NCBI RefSeq assembly: GCF_035573695.1
Contig: NZ_CP121694.1
Span: 3,542,001 to 3,606,000, forward strand
Source of the DNA: Metallumcola ferriviriculae
GTDB taxonomy: Bacteria > Bacillota > JADQBR01
Direction: 5' to 3'
DNA length: 64,000 bases
This document shows, piece after piece, positions 17,235-26,866 of the stretch. The position numbers and the translations under genes are program-made. Each line of letters starts with the position of its first letter. Positions within the stretch are counted from its first letter, which is position 1. The notes beneath the pieces were generated by a model that was given only the letters and a program-made list of their open reading frames with translations, was not told the origin of the DNA and searched no databases.

Positions 17235-17977
17235 AAACCATCCTCCACAATCACTGAACGAAGCTTCGAAATTGCCCGGGAATGAAGCTGAGATATCCTG
17301 GATTCACTTACCTCCAACACTAGCCCTATCTCTTTCAAAGTCAGTTCCTCGTAATAATACAGCGATAGCACCAATTTTTCCCGCTCTGGTAATTTCCTTA
17401 ATGCCTCGCTTAACATCTCTAATTGTATTTTATTTTCTATTAACTGCTCCGGTGCTGAAGCAGGATCAGGAATTATATCCTTCAACTCTTGATTCCCTTC
17501 GTCAAAAAGCATTTCTTCCAAATGGGTTAACGAAAGATAATTTATTTGTGCAGTAATTCGGTAGATTTCACCAGCGGACATGCCCAATTCCAATGCTACT
17601 TCTTCTTCGCTGACTTCTCTTTTGAGTTTCTGCTCCAATACTGCTGCGGTCTTTTGGATCTTATCAATTTTTTCCATTACCGAACGAGGCACCCAGTAGT
17701 TTTTTCTTATTTCATCAATAATCGATCCGCGGATTCTATGAGCTGCATAAGCTTCAAAGTTTATGCCACGGGAAGGATCAAACTTGTCCATGGCATCCAT
17801 TAGACCCAAAACACCAAAGCCAGTTAAATCTTGTTCATCCATAATTTTAGGGATGGCTACTTGCAGACGTCCAACCACCTTTTTAACCAAAGGTAAGTAA
17901 GTCTCAATCAATTTTCCGCGTAAATCTTTTTCACCCTGAAAATACGCATCCCACAGCTTGGCATGAGGGTATCCCAT
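17231..17977 (-). CDS. sigD: Sigma-28 (SigD/FliA), flagellar sigma factor
   Basis: 248 residues. Region 2 contains DLTGFGVLGLMDAMDKFDPSRGINFEAYAAHRIRGSIIDEIRK, then WVPRSVMEK; region 3 follows, and region 4 ends with LTLKEIGLVLEVSESRISQLHSRAISKLR. It directs RNA polymerase to TAAA-N15-GCCGATAT promoters; two such promoters are seen here, before flgM and the flagellin gene. The ATG has a GGAGGAAAT site. It overlaps the swrB-like gene by 4 bp and is inhibited by FlgM from the late operon. Confidence 0.96.
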   Translation of the reverse strand: MGYPHAKLWDAYFQGEKDLRGKLIETYLPLVKKVVGRLQVAIPKIMDEQDLTGFGVLGLMDAMDKFDPSRGINFEAYAAHRIRGSIIDEIRKNYWVPRSVMEKIDKIQKTAAVLEQKLKREVSEEEVALELGMSAGEIYRITAQINYLSLTHLEEMLFDEGNQELKDIIPDPASAPEQLIENKIQLEMLSEALRKLPEREKLVLSLYYYEELTLKEIGLVLEVSESRISQLHSRAISKLRSVIVEDGL

Positions 17978-17979
17978 CT

Positions 17980-18666
17980 CTATTTCCTCCGATCAGGTAC
18001 GAGTTGGCGCCTTTTTAAATCCTTCCTAAAAATATAGCTGATAAGCATATCCCTGTCCCGCTCGTTTATTTGTTCAAAAGAAGCACCCACTATCCATTCC
18101 CCGCGTTGAATTTCGGATTGCGCCACTCGTAAAACTTTGGCCAGCGCCTTGATGCATTTCTCTTTTTTACTCCAATCAGATACCTTTATCTCTATTGACA
18201 CTAAGCTATGTTTCTGCAATTTTTCCTTGCTAATAAACTTAATTCCACCACCACTCAAGTCAAGGGTAGAAGCCCGTCGTACAGGGCCATCCTCTATAAT
18301 ATCACCGCCATTTTTTTCAGCCACCAGCTTTTGGTATTTTATTTCCGTGATTATGTCCACCCGCACGAAATTTCTTTTTTGCACCCGCTGCATTTGATCG
18401 GGTATTTGCAGGCGGTATAAGGGAACGTTATCTTCACGGGATCGGCCAACAATTACACTGTCGAAAAAGTAACGGCCTTCTTGGTCAAAGTAAGATACTT
18501 TGACATTATCGCCCCGGCGAAGAAACAAAGTTCTACCCATCTTAGTAGGAGTTTGGATACTAAAAGTTCTATCCCCTACCCCCTGAACAAGGCTTTTATA
18601 TATATTACCTTCTTCATTATATATACTTATCTCAATCTGCTGGTTTACTTTAATAATGAGGCTCAC
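17980..18666 (-). CDS. PilZ-domain flagellar brake protein (YcgR/YpfA-like)
   Basis: 228 residues: an N-terminal YcgR-type beta domain (about 1-90) and a C-terminal PilZ domain with the c-di-GMP motifs RNFVR (98-102) and DLSGGG (136-141). It should slow or stop the motor when c-di-GMP is high. The start is uncertain: GTG 18666 lies at once after AAGGGG, with no upstream alternative because of an in-frame stop; an ATT start 12 bases downstream would have better SD spacing but is rare. It lies between flhG and sigD in the early operon. Confidence 0.88.
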   Translation of the reverse strand: MSLIIKVNQQIEISIYNEEGNIYKSLVQGVGDRTFSIQTPTKMGRTLFLRRGDNVKVSYFDQEGRYFFDSVIVGRSREDNVPLYRLQIPDQMQRVQKRNFVRVDIITEIKYQKLVAEKNGGDIIEDGPVRRASTLDLSGGGIKFISKEKLQKHSLVSIEIKVSDWSKKEKCIKALAKVLRVAQSEIQRGEWIVGASFEQINERDRDMLISYIFRKDLKRRQLVPDRRK

Positions 18667-18695
18667 CCCCTTCTACTGAACAGGTGTCACATGCC

Positions 18696-19580
18696 CTAAC
18701 CAAATAAACGCCTTAACTTATTAATAAACCCATCTACACCCTTAGCTTGAACATAGTTTCTCCCAAGCAGCCTTTGACTGATTGCTTCGATATTAATCGA
18801 AGCCTTAGCATGAGGGTACAGTGTAATAAACGGTTGTTGTTTTCTTACTGCTTTTCCCACAGCCGGGTCTTCTGCTATGTAGCCCAGTTGTTTTACTTTG
18901 ATTTTTAAGAATTCTGATGCAACTTTTTTAATTCTTTCTGTTGTGAAGTCAGCTTCACTTGCTCCAGATGCACGATTGATAATCAGCTCGACTTCCTGGT
19001 GCAGACCGTATTTGGAAAGGATCTTGATTACACCATACGCATCAGTGATAGCCGTCGGTTCCGGATTCAGAACAACAAGCACTTTATCCGCGGCACTAAC
19101 GAAACTTAGTACATTCCGGGAGATGCCTGCTCCCGTATCAATAATTAAGTAATCTGTATCAACCGCAAATGAACGCAGGCCGGTTATAAGCCTTTCGCGT
19201 TGATAGTAATCCAGATCAGCCAGTTCCTGGATACCCGAGCCACCCGGAATTATCCTGATATCATGAGGTCCCGTCAAAACGACCTCTTCCAATTCTTTCT
19301 CACCCCGGACAACTTCATATAAAGTATGTTTCGGAATTAACCCCATAAGGACATCTATATTAGCCAGTCCTAAATCAGCATCGAAAATAACTACTTTCTT
19401 ACCAGTTTTAGCTAGGCTAATGGCCGTATTTACTACAACATTGGTTTTACCCACTCCGCCTTTGCCGCTGGTAACAGCGATAACCCGAAAACCACTGTTG
19501 GTTACATTTGTTTTTTCTGCCCGTTTCTTGATGATCTTGCTGCTGGCTAATTTCCTGAGATTATATGCTTGGTCACGCAT
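18696..19580 (-). CDS. flhG: FlhG (YlxH), MinD-like ATPase
   Basis: 294 residues with the deviant Walker A motif SGKGGVGKTN at 38-47, Walker B-like VVIFDADLGLANIDVLMGL and the DTGAGIS segment. The N-terminal DQAYNLRKLA motif is the FlhF GTPase-activating DQAxxLR element of FlhG. It controls flagellar number and position together with FlhF. It overlaps flhF by 8 bp. Confidence 0.95.
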   Translation of the reverse strand: MRDQAYNLRKLASSKIIKKRAEKTNVTNSGFRVIAVTSGKGGVGKTNVVVNTAISLAKTGKKVVIFDADLGLANIDVLMGLIPKHTLYEVVRGEKELEEVVLTGPHDIRIIPGGSGIQELADLDYYQRERLITGLRSFAVDTDYLIIDTGAGISRNVLSFVSAADKVLVVLNPEPTAITDAYGVIKILSKYGLHQEVELIINRASGASEADFTTERIKKVASEFLKIKVKQLGYIAEDPAVGKAVRKQQPFITLYPHAKASINIEAISQRLLGRNYVQAKGVDGFINKLRRLFG

Positions 19581-20640
19581 CTTTTACAGCCTCCAAAATT
19601 AATCTTGCCAACCTTTGCGGTTCTACCGCTTCAATATCATCAGGAACATTTTGACCATTAGCTATGTATCTTACGGGTAGGTCGGTGTGCTGGACAATAT
19701 TTAAAATTGAACCCAGGGTTTCGGTTTCATCCACTTTAGTAAATATTAAGCTTGTATAATCAACCTGTCTAAAATCCTCCACAATTCGTAATAAATCCTT
19801 AGCCCTGGTTGTACAGCTTAATACCAGACAAACTTCCGCAGGTTTTATCTGTTCAAGAAAGTTGCGTAATTCCATAACCTGCATAGTATTTTTAGAAGAG
19901 CGCCCGGCAGTATCCACCAGGATAACGTCTTTATCACTATGATTGGTAATTATTTTCTTGAGTTCGTGAGGAGTCATCGCTACTTCAATGGGTATCCCAA
20001 TTATCTCACTATAAGTTTTAAGCTGCTCGACAGCGCCAATGCGATATGTGTCAATAGTTGCCAAGGCCACCTTCTGGCCATGGTGGAGGACATATTGGGC
20101 CGCCAATTTTGCAATGGTAGTGGTCTTCCCTACTCCGGTAGGCCCCACAAATGCAATTATCTTATTGTTAATTTCTTTCTTCTTATCCAGCATCGGCGTA
20201 ATTTGCGCCAGAAGCTGCTCGATCATATCGTCGGCAGTTTCCCCATTGGCCTGTTTTAGTTTTTCTGCCAACTGCGCCGCTAAGTGCGGCTCTATCTCCA
20301 AGGATAATAAGATTTCTTCCCATTTATCCTGGCGTACTGAAACGCTGCTATTAGTGGCAGCCAAGTTGACAAGCATTTGTTTCATTTCCGCCAGTTCCGT
20401 CTCCAATCTATCTTGTTTCTGTGACATGACACGCTCTTCTTTTTCTTGGCTCTGCTCAACCTGCTCAGTTTGTTTAGTAATCGCTGCTGTTACTTCCAAC
20501 TTCTTTGGTCTAAATAGCCCTAATAGACCCTCATCTCTAACCTTTTTGCTGCTAATTATAATTGCATCAGGCCCTAAATCCTGGCGAATCACTGAAAACC
20601 CTTCATGCATATTACGCACGATATATCGTTTAATTTTCAT
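19573..20640 (-). CDS. flhF: FlhF, SRP-type GTPase
   Basis: 355 residues: a variable N-terminal basic domain (MKIKRYIVRNMHEGFSVIRQ onward), a glutamate-rich linker (about 58-95), and the N-G GTPase core with P-loop GPTGVGKTTT (166-175), DTYRIGAVEQL, DTAGRS and TKVDE. It sets flagellar placement. The ATG at 20640, within the flhA end (11-bp overlap), follows a GGGGGTGA site and gives the conserved MKIKRYI start, so the TTG nine bases upstream is not used. Confidence 0.95.
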   Translation of the reverse strand: MKIKRYIVRNMHEGFSVIRQDLGPDAIIISSKKVRDEGLLGLFRPKKLEVTAAITKQTEQVEQSQEKEERVMSQKQDRLETELAEMKQMLVNLAATNSSVSVRQDKWEEILLSLEIEPHLAAQLAEKLKQANGETADDMIEQLLAQITPMLDKKKEINNKIIAFVGPTGVGKTTTIAKLAAQYVLHHGQKVALATIDTYRIGAVEQLKTYSEIIGIPIEVAMTPHELKKIITNHSDKDVILVDTAGRSSKNTMQVMELRNFLEQIKPAEVCLVLSCTTRAKDLLRIVEDFRQVDYTSLIFTKVDETETLGSILNIVQHTDLPVRYIANGQNVPDDIEAVEPQRLARLILEAVKDA

Positions 20641-22714
20641 TAAGCTCAATCACCCCCACCGCTATTACGTCCAAGTTTGGCGTGAGTTCGTTAAGAGAAA
20701 GCACCACCAAGTTTGGCATATATCTTTCTATCAAACGGCGAAAAGCCAGTCGGCTGCGAGCCGAACATAATACAATCGGTGGATTATCGCCAAAGTTTAC
20801 CTGTTGGAATTTTGTTGATAAGTTATCAAAAATACGTTGTGTCGTCTGTGGGTCTACTATCGGATACATTCCTTCTTGGGTCTGCTGGATTGAATTCACT
20901 AGCAATTCCTCCAAAGAATGGTCTAAAGTTAATACATTTAGTTTACCGTTATGGGTATATAACTGGGAAATTACCCTGCTCAAGGATTGGCGAACTACTT
21001 CTGTCAAATAATCAATATCCTTGCTGCGTCCCGCATGATCAGCTATACATTCGAGAATTCCCACCATATCACGCACAGGTATTTGTTCTTTTAATAAATT
21101 TTGCAGTACTTTCTGTATTTCTCCATGATTTATCAAATCAGGTACCAAATCTTCTATCAACGCCGGGGTACTTTCTTTAACCATATCCAGAAGTTCCTTA
21201 ACTTCCTGCCTCCCCATCAGTTCGTGCGCATGAGATTTAATAAATTCCGTCAAGTGGGTGATCAATACGGTATCGGCATCAACCACGGTATACCCTTTTA
21301 TTTCTGCTTCCTCCTTCTTTTGCTCTGTTATCCACCATGCAGCAAGTCCAAATGTTGGTTCTGTAGTCTCAATTCCCTCTATCTTAACGTCATCATTCCC
21401 TGGATTCATTGCTAAGTGGTAGCCAGGCATTACATCCCCTTGGGCTACCTCCACACCCCTGATTTTAAGGACATATTGATTTGGGGTTAGTTGCAAGTTG
21501 TCTCGAATGCGAATAGGCCGAACCAGAATTCCTAGTTCCATAGCACACTGCCGTCTCACTGCTGCCAGGCGGTCCAAAAGGTCCCCACCTTGTTTTTCAT
21601 CAGTAAGTGGTATCAATTGATAACCAATCTCCACCTCTAACGGGTCAACCTGCAGTAGGGAAACTACATTCTCTGGCTGGCGAGCAATTTTTTTGGCGTC
21701 AATCATTTCCTTTTCCTTTCCTATTTCCTCCAGCTGCCTTTCCTCTGAAAATAATAGGTAAGCTGCATAACCCGCCCCAACAGCAAGGATAACGAAAGGC
21801 ATCGTAGGCAGTCCGGGAATTAAACCAAGCACTAAAAGCAGTGCCGCAACCAATGCAATAACCTTAGGAAAGCCCGTCAACTGGGAGGCTAAATCACTGC
21901 CAAAACTTTGGTCGCTTCCCGCCCTAGTAACTAAAATACCGGTGCCGGTGGAAATCAAAAGTGCAGGAATTTGAGAAACTAAGCCATCACCTACTGTCAA
22001 AATTGTGTATGTTTGTAATGCTTCAATCAATGTTAAATTCAACTGCCACGCACCAATAACAAAACCACCTAGAATATTGACTAAGGCAATTACAATACCT
22101 GCAATTGCATCCCCTTTCACGAATTTACTGGCACCATCCATGGCGCCGAAAAAGTCCGCTTCTCGCTGTAATCTTTTACGCTGGTCTTTTGCCTCTTGCT
22201 CAGTAATCAGTCCAGCATTTAAATCTGCATCTATACTCATCTGCTTACCGGGCATAGCATCTAATGTAAAGCGCGCTGCCACTTCAGCTACACGCCCTGC
22301 ACCATTAGTAATAACAACGAATTGAATAACTGTGATAATAATGAATACAATAAACCCTACCACATAATTCCCGCCTACTACGAAGTCACCGAAAGCCTTA
22401 ATAACGTCTCCGGCCCGAGCATAGTTCAATATCAATTTGGTAGAACTTATATTCAATGACAGCCTGAATAGGGTCATTACCAGTAACAGTGACGGGAAAA
22501 CCGAAAACTGCAGTGGTTGAGTTGTGAACATAGTAGTTAACATAATTACCAAACTAATGGTCAGATTAATCACCAGTAGGATGTCTAATAAAGCAGGCGG
22601 AATGGGCAACACAATAATAATCACTATCGCGATTACCATGGCGGCAATGAGGACATCGTTATTCGCAGCTATTTGCTTGAAAACCATATTCGAACGGCTA
22701 TGAGGTGTTGCCAT
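20630..22714 (-). CDS. flhA: FlhA, flagellar export gate protein
   Basis: 694 residues of normal length. About eight membrane segments lie in the first 330 residues, with the FHIPEP-family loop (ARFTLDAMPGKQMSIDADLNAGLI). The C-terminal cytoplasmic domain (about 360-690) binds chaperone-substrate complexes. The ATG at 22714 is preceded by AAAGGAGAA. It is followed by flhF with an 11-bp overlap and lies 26 bp after flhB. Confidence 0.97.
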   Translation of the reverse strand: MATPHSRSNMVFKQIAANNDVLIAAMVIAIVIIIVLPIPPALLDILLVINLTISLVIMLTTMFTTQPLQFSVFPSLLLVMTLFRLSLNISSTKLILNYARAGDVIKAFGDFVVGGNYVVGFIVFIIITVIQFVVITNGAGRVAEVAARFTLDAMPGKQMSIDADLNAGLITEQEAKDQRKRLQREADFFGAMDGASKFVKGDAIAGIVIALVNILGGFVIGAWQLNLTLIEALQTYTILTVGDGLVSQIPALLISTGTGILVTRAGSDQSFGSDLASQLTGFPKVIALVAALLLVLGLIPGLPTMPFVILAVGAGYAAYLLFSEERQLEEIGKEKEMIDAKKIARQPENVVSLLQVDPLEVEIGYQLIPLTDEKQGGDLLDRLAAVRRQCAMELGILVRPIRIRDNLQLTPNQYVLKIRGVEVAQGDVMPGYHLAMNPGNDDVKIEGIETTEPTFGLAAWWITEQKKEEAEIKGYTVVDADTVLITHLTEFIKSHAHELMGRQEVKELLDMVKESTPALIEDLVPDLINHGEIQKVLQNLLKEQIPVRDMVGILECIADHAGRSKDIDYLTEVVRQSLSRVISQLYTHNGKLNVLTLDHSLEELLVNSIQQTQEGMYPIVDPQTTQRIFDNLSTKFQQVNFGDNPPIVLCSARSRLAFRRLIERYMPNLVVLSLNELTPNLDVIAVGVIELNEN

Positions 22715-22740
22715 TAAAATTCTCCTTTATACTAAAATGA

Positions 22741-23844
22741 TTAGAGTTTACCTTTTTCTTTTAGACGGTATAGCATTACCAGAATTTCGGCTACTGCTTG
22801 ATACAAATCCGCAGGTACCTCACCGCCGATCTCCACATTCTCATATAACATCCAGGCGACCTCTTTATTCTCAATTATGGGAATATCGTGCTCTGCAGCC
22901 ACCTCGCGAATTTTTTGAGCAATTAGGTCCGCTCCTTTGGCTACCACTCTGGGTGCATCCATTTGCTCGACCTCGTACTTTAATGCTATTGCCAAGTGAG
23001 TAGGGTTAGTAATAATCACCGTACTATCGGGAATATCCTGCATCATACGCTTGGTCGCCAACTCCCGCTGTTTTTCTTTGATCTTGGACTTTAATTGAGG
23101 ATCACCTTCAGTTTGTTTGAATTCTTCTTTGACGTCTTGCTTTGACATACGTAATTGTTTATTGAATTCGTGTCTTTGGAAAATATAATCCAAGACCGCT
23201 ATCACTGAAAAAATTACCACAGCTGTAATAGCCACTTTAAAAATGATTGAAAGGACGATAAAGTAAACTCCCCGGGCATTTGCTTCAATAGTAAGCAGCA
23301 GCTCCGTAAAATTACCTCTTACCATGTAGTAGGAGGTAAATCCTACAATCGAAACTTTAAGCAAAGACTTAACCAATTCAACCAAAGATTTAATTGAGAA
23401 AATCTTTTTAAATCCTTTTAGTGGACTTATGTTCTCCAGCTTTGGTTTGATTGCCTCAGGGGCCACCAGAAAACCCACTTGACTGAAATTACTGATACTT
23501 GCTGCTACGACAGCAACTACTAGAATTGGTCCGAGAAGTTTGGCAATAGCAAAAATGCTTTCCTGCACAATAACTTTGAAATTTTCCTCAGATAAGTTCC
23601 AACCAACTCCACCGTCAATAAAAAAGACTATTAACCTGCTAAACTCATCCAGATAAAAATTCTTTAACCAATATAATGTTACTATAATTACCAGCATGAT
23701 AACTGCTGCGTTGACGTCAGCGCTTTTAGCCACCTGGCCCTTTTCTCTGGCTTCCCTCTTACGTTTTGGTGTTGCATCTTCTGTTTTTTCCTGATTGAAA
23801 AGCTGTAAATCAAATTCCCTCTTCAAACCGGCTAGTTCACTCAC
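22741..23844 (-). CDS. flhB: FlhB, export specificity switch protein
   Basis: 367 residues with four membrane segments (about 45-60, 95-118, 160-180, 195-220). The self-cleavage motif NPTH is at 280-283, and the C-terminal domain contains ALKYEVEQMDAPRVVAKGADLIAQKIREVA. It switches export from rod/hook to filament substrates with FliK. The start is GTG at 23844, six bases after GGAGAG, overlapping the fliR stop (GTGA). Confidence 0.97.
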   Translation of the reverse strand: MSELAGLKREFDLQLFNQEKTEDATPKRKREAREKGQVAKSADVNAAVIMLVIIVTLYWLKNFYLDEFSRLIVFFIDGGVGWNLSEENFKVIVQESIFAIAKLLGPILVVAVVAASISNFSQVGFLVAPEAIKPKLENISPLKGFKKIFSIKSLVELVKSLLKVSIVGFTSYYMVRGNFTELLLTIEANARGVYFIVLSIIFKVAITAVVIFSVIAVLDYIFQRHEFNKQLRMSKQDVKEEFKQTEGDPQLKSKIKEKQRELATKRMMQDIPDSTVIITNPTHLAIALKYEVEQMDAPRVVAKGADLIAQKIREVAAEHDIPIIENKEVAWMLYENVEIGGEVPADLYQAVAEILVMLYRLKEKGKL

Positions 23845-24602
23845 GAGAGACTCTCCATTACTATAAGCAAATCCTTTTCAATTTGAGTCATTAAGTCCGT
23901 CACTATCCCGGCAAGCAGCGGCAGCAGCAATGCCACCACCAGCATACCTAATGCCGCTTTAATAGGGAAACCTAACATAAACACATTCAGTTGGGGCACA
24001 GTTCTCGCCACCAGTCCCAGCGATATGTCACTTATTATTAACACTGCAATAACCGGTGCCGCAATTTTAAAAGCTACTGCAAACATCCCAAGAAAAATAC
24101 TTATGAAATGCTGGGCCAATATGCCCGAGAGCATTGCTGACCCGAGCGGGACAAGTTGGAAACTCCTGACTATGGCCAAAATCAAGCTATGATGTCCATT
24201 CAAGACCAAGTAGAGTAATATGGCATAATAGTACTGAAACTGACCGATCAAGGTGACCCTTGTATTGCTGATTGGATCAAATAAACTGGCCATTGCAAAA
24301 CCCATCTGTATGTCTATTAACTCACCACCAATCTTTATTGCTTGGAAAATCAAACCAGCAGTAAAGCCAAGTAGTAAGCCAACAACTACTTCCTTAGCAA
24401 TCAGAAATACCAAACCGAGCATACTTACAGGTATAATATCCATCGGGACGAAAGGGCCGATAATAACCGTCAATAAAACTGCTAAACCAATTTTAACCAG
24501 AGAAGGTATGCCCTTAATAGAGAAAAATGGGGCAGTAACGACAAAAGCACTTAGTCGCGTGAAAACCAACAGCCAGCCAATCAATTCTTGGAAGTCAACC
24601 AT
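23841..24602 (-). CDS. fliR: FliR, export apparatus protein
   Basis: 253 residues, very hydrophobic, with about six membrane segments and FliR-family blocks (FTRLSAFVVTAPFFSIKGIP, QMGFAMASLFDP, FPIKAALGMLVVALLLPLL). It forms the export gate with FliP and FliQ. The ATG has a GGGGAGC site. It lies 11 bp downstream of fliQ and overlaps flhB by 4 bp. Confidence 0.96.
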   Translation of the reverse strand: MVDFQELIGWLLVFTRLSAFVVTAPFFSIKGIPSLVKIGLAVLLTVIIGPFVPMDIIPVSMLGLVFLIAKEVVVGLLLGFTAGLIFQAIKIGGELIDIQMGFAMASLFDPISNTRVTLIGQFQYYYAILLYLVLNGHHSLILAIVRSFQLVPLGSAMLSGILAQHFISIFLGMFAVAFKIAAPVIAVLIISDISLGLVARTVPQLNVFMLGFPIKAALGMLVVALLLPLLAGIVTDLMTQIEKDLLIVMESLS

Positions 24603-24613
24603 ATGCTCCCCCT

Positions 24614-24883
24614 CTATCGAACAAGCGTGCTCAAATCATTGAAAATATTCTGGGTAAATACGACAAGTATATTTAACATCCAAGACCCAAAGACCAATAT
24701 TGTAAGCATTACCACAACGATTTTCGGCACAAAGGTAAGGGTTTGTTCCTGAATTTGCGTAGTGGCCTGTAGAACGCTGATTATTAAACCTACCAGCATA
24801 CCAAATAACAAGGCCGGTGCTGCCAATAATAATGTGGTGGTCAATGTTTCTCTCGCCAGATGTATCACAAATTCTTGGCTCAA
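24614..24883 (-). CDS. fliQ: FliQ, export apparatus protein
   Basis: 89 residues with two membrane segments (about 17-40 and 53-75) and the typical ARETLTTTLLLAAPALLFGMLVGLIISVLQATTQIQEQTLTFVPK pattern. The start is TTG at 24883 with GGAGGG seven bases upstream; no ATG fits the conserved N-terminus. It lies 16 bp after fliP. Confidence 0.95.
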   Translation of the reverse strand: MSQEFVIHLARETLTTTLLLAAPALLFGMLVGLIISVLQATTQIQEQTLTFVPKIVVVMLTILVFGSWMLNILVVFTQNIFNDLSTLVR

Positions 24884-24899
24884 AAAGTTTCCCTCCCCG

Positions 24900-25655
24900 T
24901 CAAAAACTGTTCAATAACGCTTTTACTACTAAATACCATCCGTCCACCATCACAAACAACAACAACTTAAAAGGCAGCGAGATCATTACCGGTGGCAGCA
25001 TAAACATCCCCATGGACATTAAAATGCTGGCAACCACCATATCAATAACTAAGAACGGTATAAAAATCATAAATCCCATTTGGAAAGCGGTTTTTAATTC
25101 ACTAATCACGAATGCCGGTATCAGGGCAGATAACTGCACCCCATCTTTGTTCAACGGCCTTTCCTGCTTAGAAACACTTAAAAATAACGCTAAGTCCTTC
25201 TCCCTGGTTTGTTTTAACATAAACTCCCTAAGAGGTTTACCTGCAGCCTCCAAAGCCTGTTCCTGCGGTATTTCCTCAGCCAAATACGGTTCAATCGCAT
25301 TTGCGTTAATATCCTGGTAAACCGGCATCATGGTAAAAAATGTTAGAAACAGGGCTAACCCGACCAACACTTGATTTGGCGGTGTTTGCTGGGTAGCAAG
25401 AGCATTTCGAACAAAAGATAATACTATTACAATGCGCGTAAAGGAAGTCATCATAACCAAGATGGCGGGGACCAGGGCTAGAACTGTTAATAAAACTAAA
25501 ATACGAAGGCTGTCTACTACCTGCTGCGGGTCAGTGCTTTGGCCAATGTTAAGGTTGATATCAGGTATTGGCACCGGTGCTGCAAACGCGGGATTTTGTG
25601 AAAAAAGCAACAGCAGCATTGTCATCAGAGAGAATGAAAACGCCTTAACTTTCAT
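24900..25655 (-). CDS. fliP: FliP, export apparatus protein
   Basis: 251 residues. A cleavable signal peptide (about 1-25, ending PAFAAP) is typical of FliP. Then come membrane segments and the signatures SFTRIVIVLSFVRNALATQQTPPNQVLVGLALFLTFF and FLVIDMVVASILMSMGMFMLPPVMISLPFKLLLFVMVDGW. It forms the core of the export gate. It overlaps fliO by 11 bp. Confidence 0.97.
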   Translation of the reverse strand: MKVKAFSFSLMTMLLLLFSQNPAFAAPVPIPDINLNIGQSTDPQQVVDSLRILVLLTVLALVPAILVMMTSFTRIVIVLSFVRNALATQQTPPNQVLVGLALFLTFFTMMPVYQDINANAIEPYLAEEIPQEQALEAAGKPLREFMLKQTREKDLALFLSVSKQERPLNKDGVQLSALIPAFVISELKTAFQMGFMIFIPFLVIDMVVASILMSMGMFMLPPVMISLPFKLLLFVMVDGWYLVVKALLNSF

Positions 25656-25992
25656 CCCTATCCCCTCCCTGCCACTGACGATATTTATTCAAGATCTTAT
25701 CTAAATAAGCAGGGTGTTGACCAGCAACTGGCTCTACCACAGGATACTCGGAAAATTCTTTTAAAACTTTAATATCACTCTCGCTTACTGCCAGGAGCAT
25801 AAAACTTTCTTTGGCTCTAACTACCACTAAACGTGATTTTGCGCCGACTAATATTTGGTCCACAACCTGCAGAGAACCTGACGCAGACCTATTCCTTTTA
25901 CCCATGCCAAATTTTAAAAAAAGATAGATTAAACCTAAAACCAACGGTAATGCGACAATTAGACGGACCAGTGCTACCCAAAAATCAATCAT
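25645..25992 (-). CDS. fliO: FliO, export gate assembly protein
   Basis: 115 residues with one N-terminal membrane segment (about 7-27) and a cytoplasmic domain with LQVVDQILVGAKSRLVVVRAKESFMLLAVSESDIKVL, which is FliO/FliZ-like. It helps the FliP complex to assemble. It starts with ATG, overlapping the fliN end by 8 bp. Confidence 0.88.
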   Translation of the reverse strand: MIDFWVALVRLIVALPLVLGLIYLFLKFGMGKRNRSASGSLQVVDQILVGAKSRLVVVRAKESFMLLAVSESDIKVLKEFSEYPVVEPVAGQHPAYLDKILNKYRQWQGGDRDES

Positions 25993-26356
25993 GGTCAGGC
26001 TCCGAATTCTTTAGCGAATTTATGCGTACTGCCAATACATCATTTATAACCACCACTTCACCGCGGGCAAAACTAATACCGCCGAGGCTAATTTCTACAT
26101 GTTCTCCAGCTAAGCGGTTCAGTGATAAGATTGAGCCGCTTTGCATATTTAAGATATCCCGAACAGTTTTAGTGACTTCTCCCAGTTCCACTGACATTTC
26201 CATGTTTATGTCCCAAAGAAAACCGATATCCAATGGGCGTTGTCGCGGTGGAGTTTCTTTTAGCGGAAGAAACTTAGCTTTTTTAACTGCCAAGCCCCCT
26301 CCACCGCTGTCCTCTAATATTACCCGGATGTCGTCTTCAGTAATGTTTCTTGACAT
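25985..26356 (-). CDS. fliN: FliN, stand-alone C-ring protein
   Basis: 123 residues. The first 45 are polar; the rest is a SpoA/FliN domain (FLWDINMEMSVELGEVTKTVRDILNMQSGSILSLNRLAGEHVEISLGGISFARGEVVVINDVLAVRI). It is distinct from fliY at 9731-10810, which carries its own FliN domain. In Bacillus FliY replaces FliN; having both suggests a mixed C-ring or a division of labour between export docking and switching (inference). It lies between fliL and fliO. Confidence 0.9.
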   Translation of the reverse strand: MSRNITEDDIRVILEDSGGGGLAVKKAKFLPLKETPPRQRPLDIGFLWDINMEMSVELGEVTKTVRDILNMQSGSILSLNRLAGEHVEISLGGISFARGEVVVINDVLAVRINSLKNSEPDHD

Positions 26357-26389
26357 GATTTATCACCCCTAAATTTAGCGCCCAGGAAT

Positions 26390-26866
26390 CTACTGGATGA
26401 TGAAATCCTGAAAATAGATGCCTTTAATGTCATTATTCAACAAGCTGTTTATAGCAGAGGTTAATTCTTCTCGTAAAGTAGCAACCTTATCTGAATTATT
26501 TAGGGATGCTATATCTTTACTTTGAAGAATGGTAATAATTTGGTCCCGAATACGGTGGCCCTTTTCTTCGAGTTCTTTCCCGGTATCCTTGGATGTGTAT
26601 TCCACCGTTATGGTGGCTCTAAGAAAGCGGCGGAAATTTAAATCATGTAAGTTAACCGTAAATGGTTCTAATTCGTATTTCATAAGCTCTTCGGTCACTT
26701 TACTAGGCTTTCCGTCTGAATTCGAATTCTGACGCGAAGTAATATAGTAAGTTTGGGCAGCCATAGCAGCAAAAATAAATGCCAACAACAATACTCCCAG
26801 CACAATTCGTTTCAATGTAAATATCTTACCGTTAGCTTCAGTTTCTTCCTTGCCTTTTTGACTCAC
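26390..26866 (-). CDS. fliL: FliL, basal body/stator-associated protein
   Basis: 158 residues: a cytoplasmic N-terminus, one membrane helix (about 18-38) and a FliL periplasmic-type domain (YELEPFTVNLHDLNFRRFLRATITVEY, ending with INSLLNNDIKGIYFQDFIIQ). It stabilises stators. The start is GTG at 26866, seven bases after a G-run, overlapping the motB stop by 4 bp. Confidence 0.93.
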   Translation of the reverse strand: MSQKGKEETEANGKIFTLKRIVLGVLLLAFIFAAMAAQTYYITSRQNSNSDGKPSKVTEELMKYELEPFTVNLHDLNFRRFLRATITVEYTSKDTGKELEEKGHRIRDQIITILQSKDIASLNNSDKVATLREELTSAINSLLNNDIKGIYFQDFIIQ

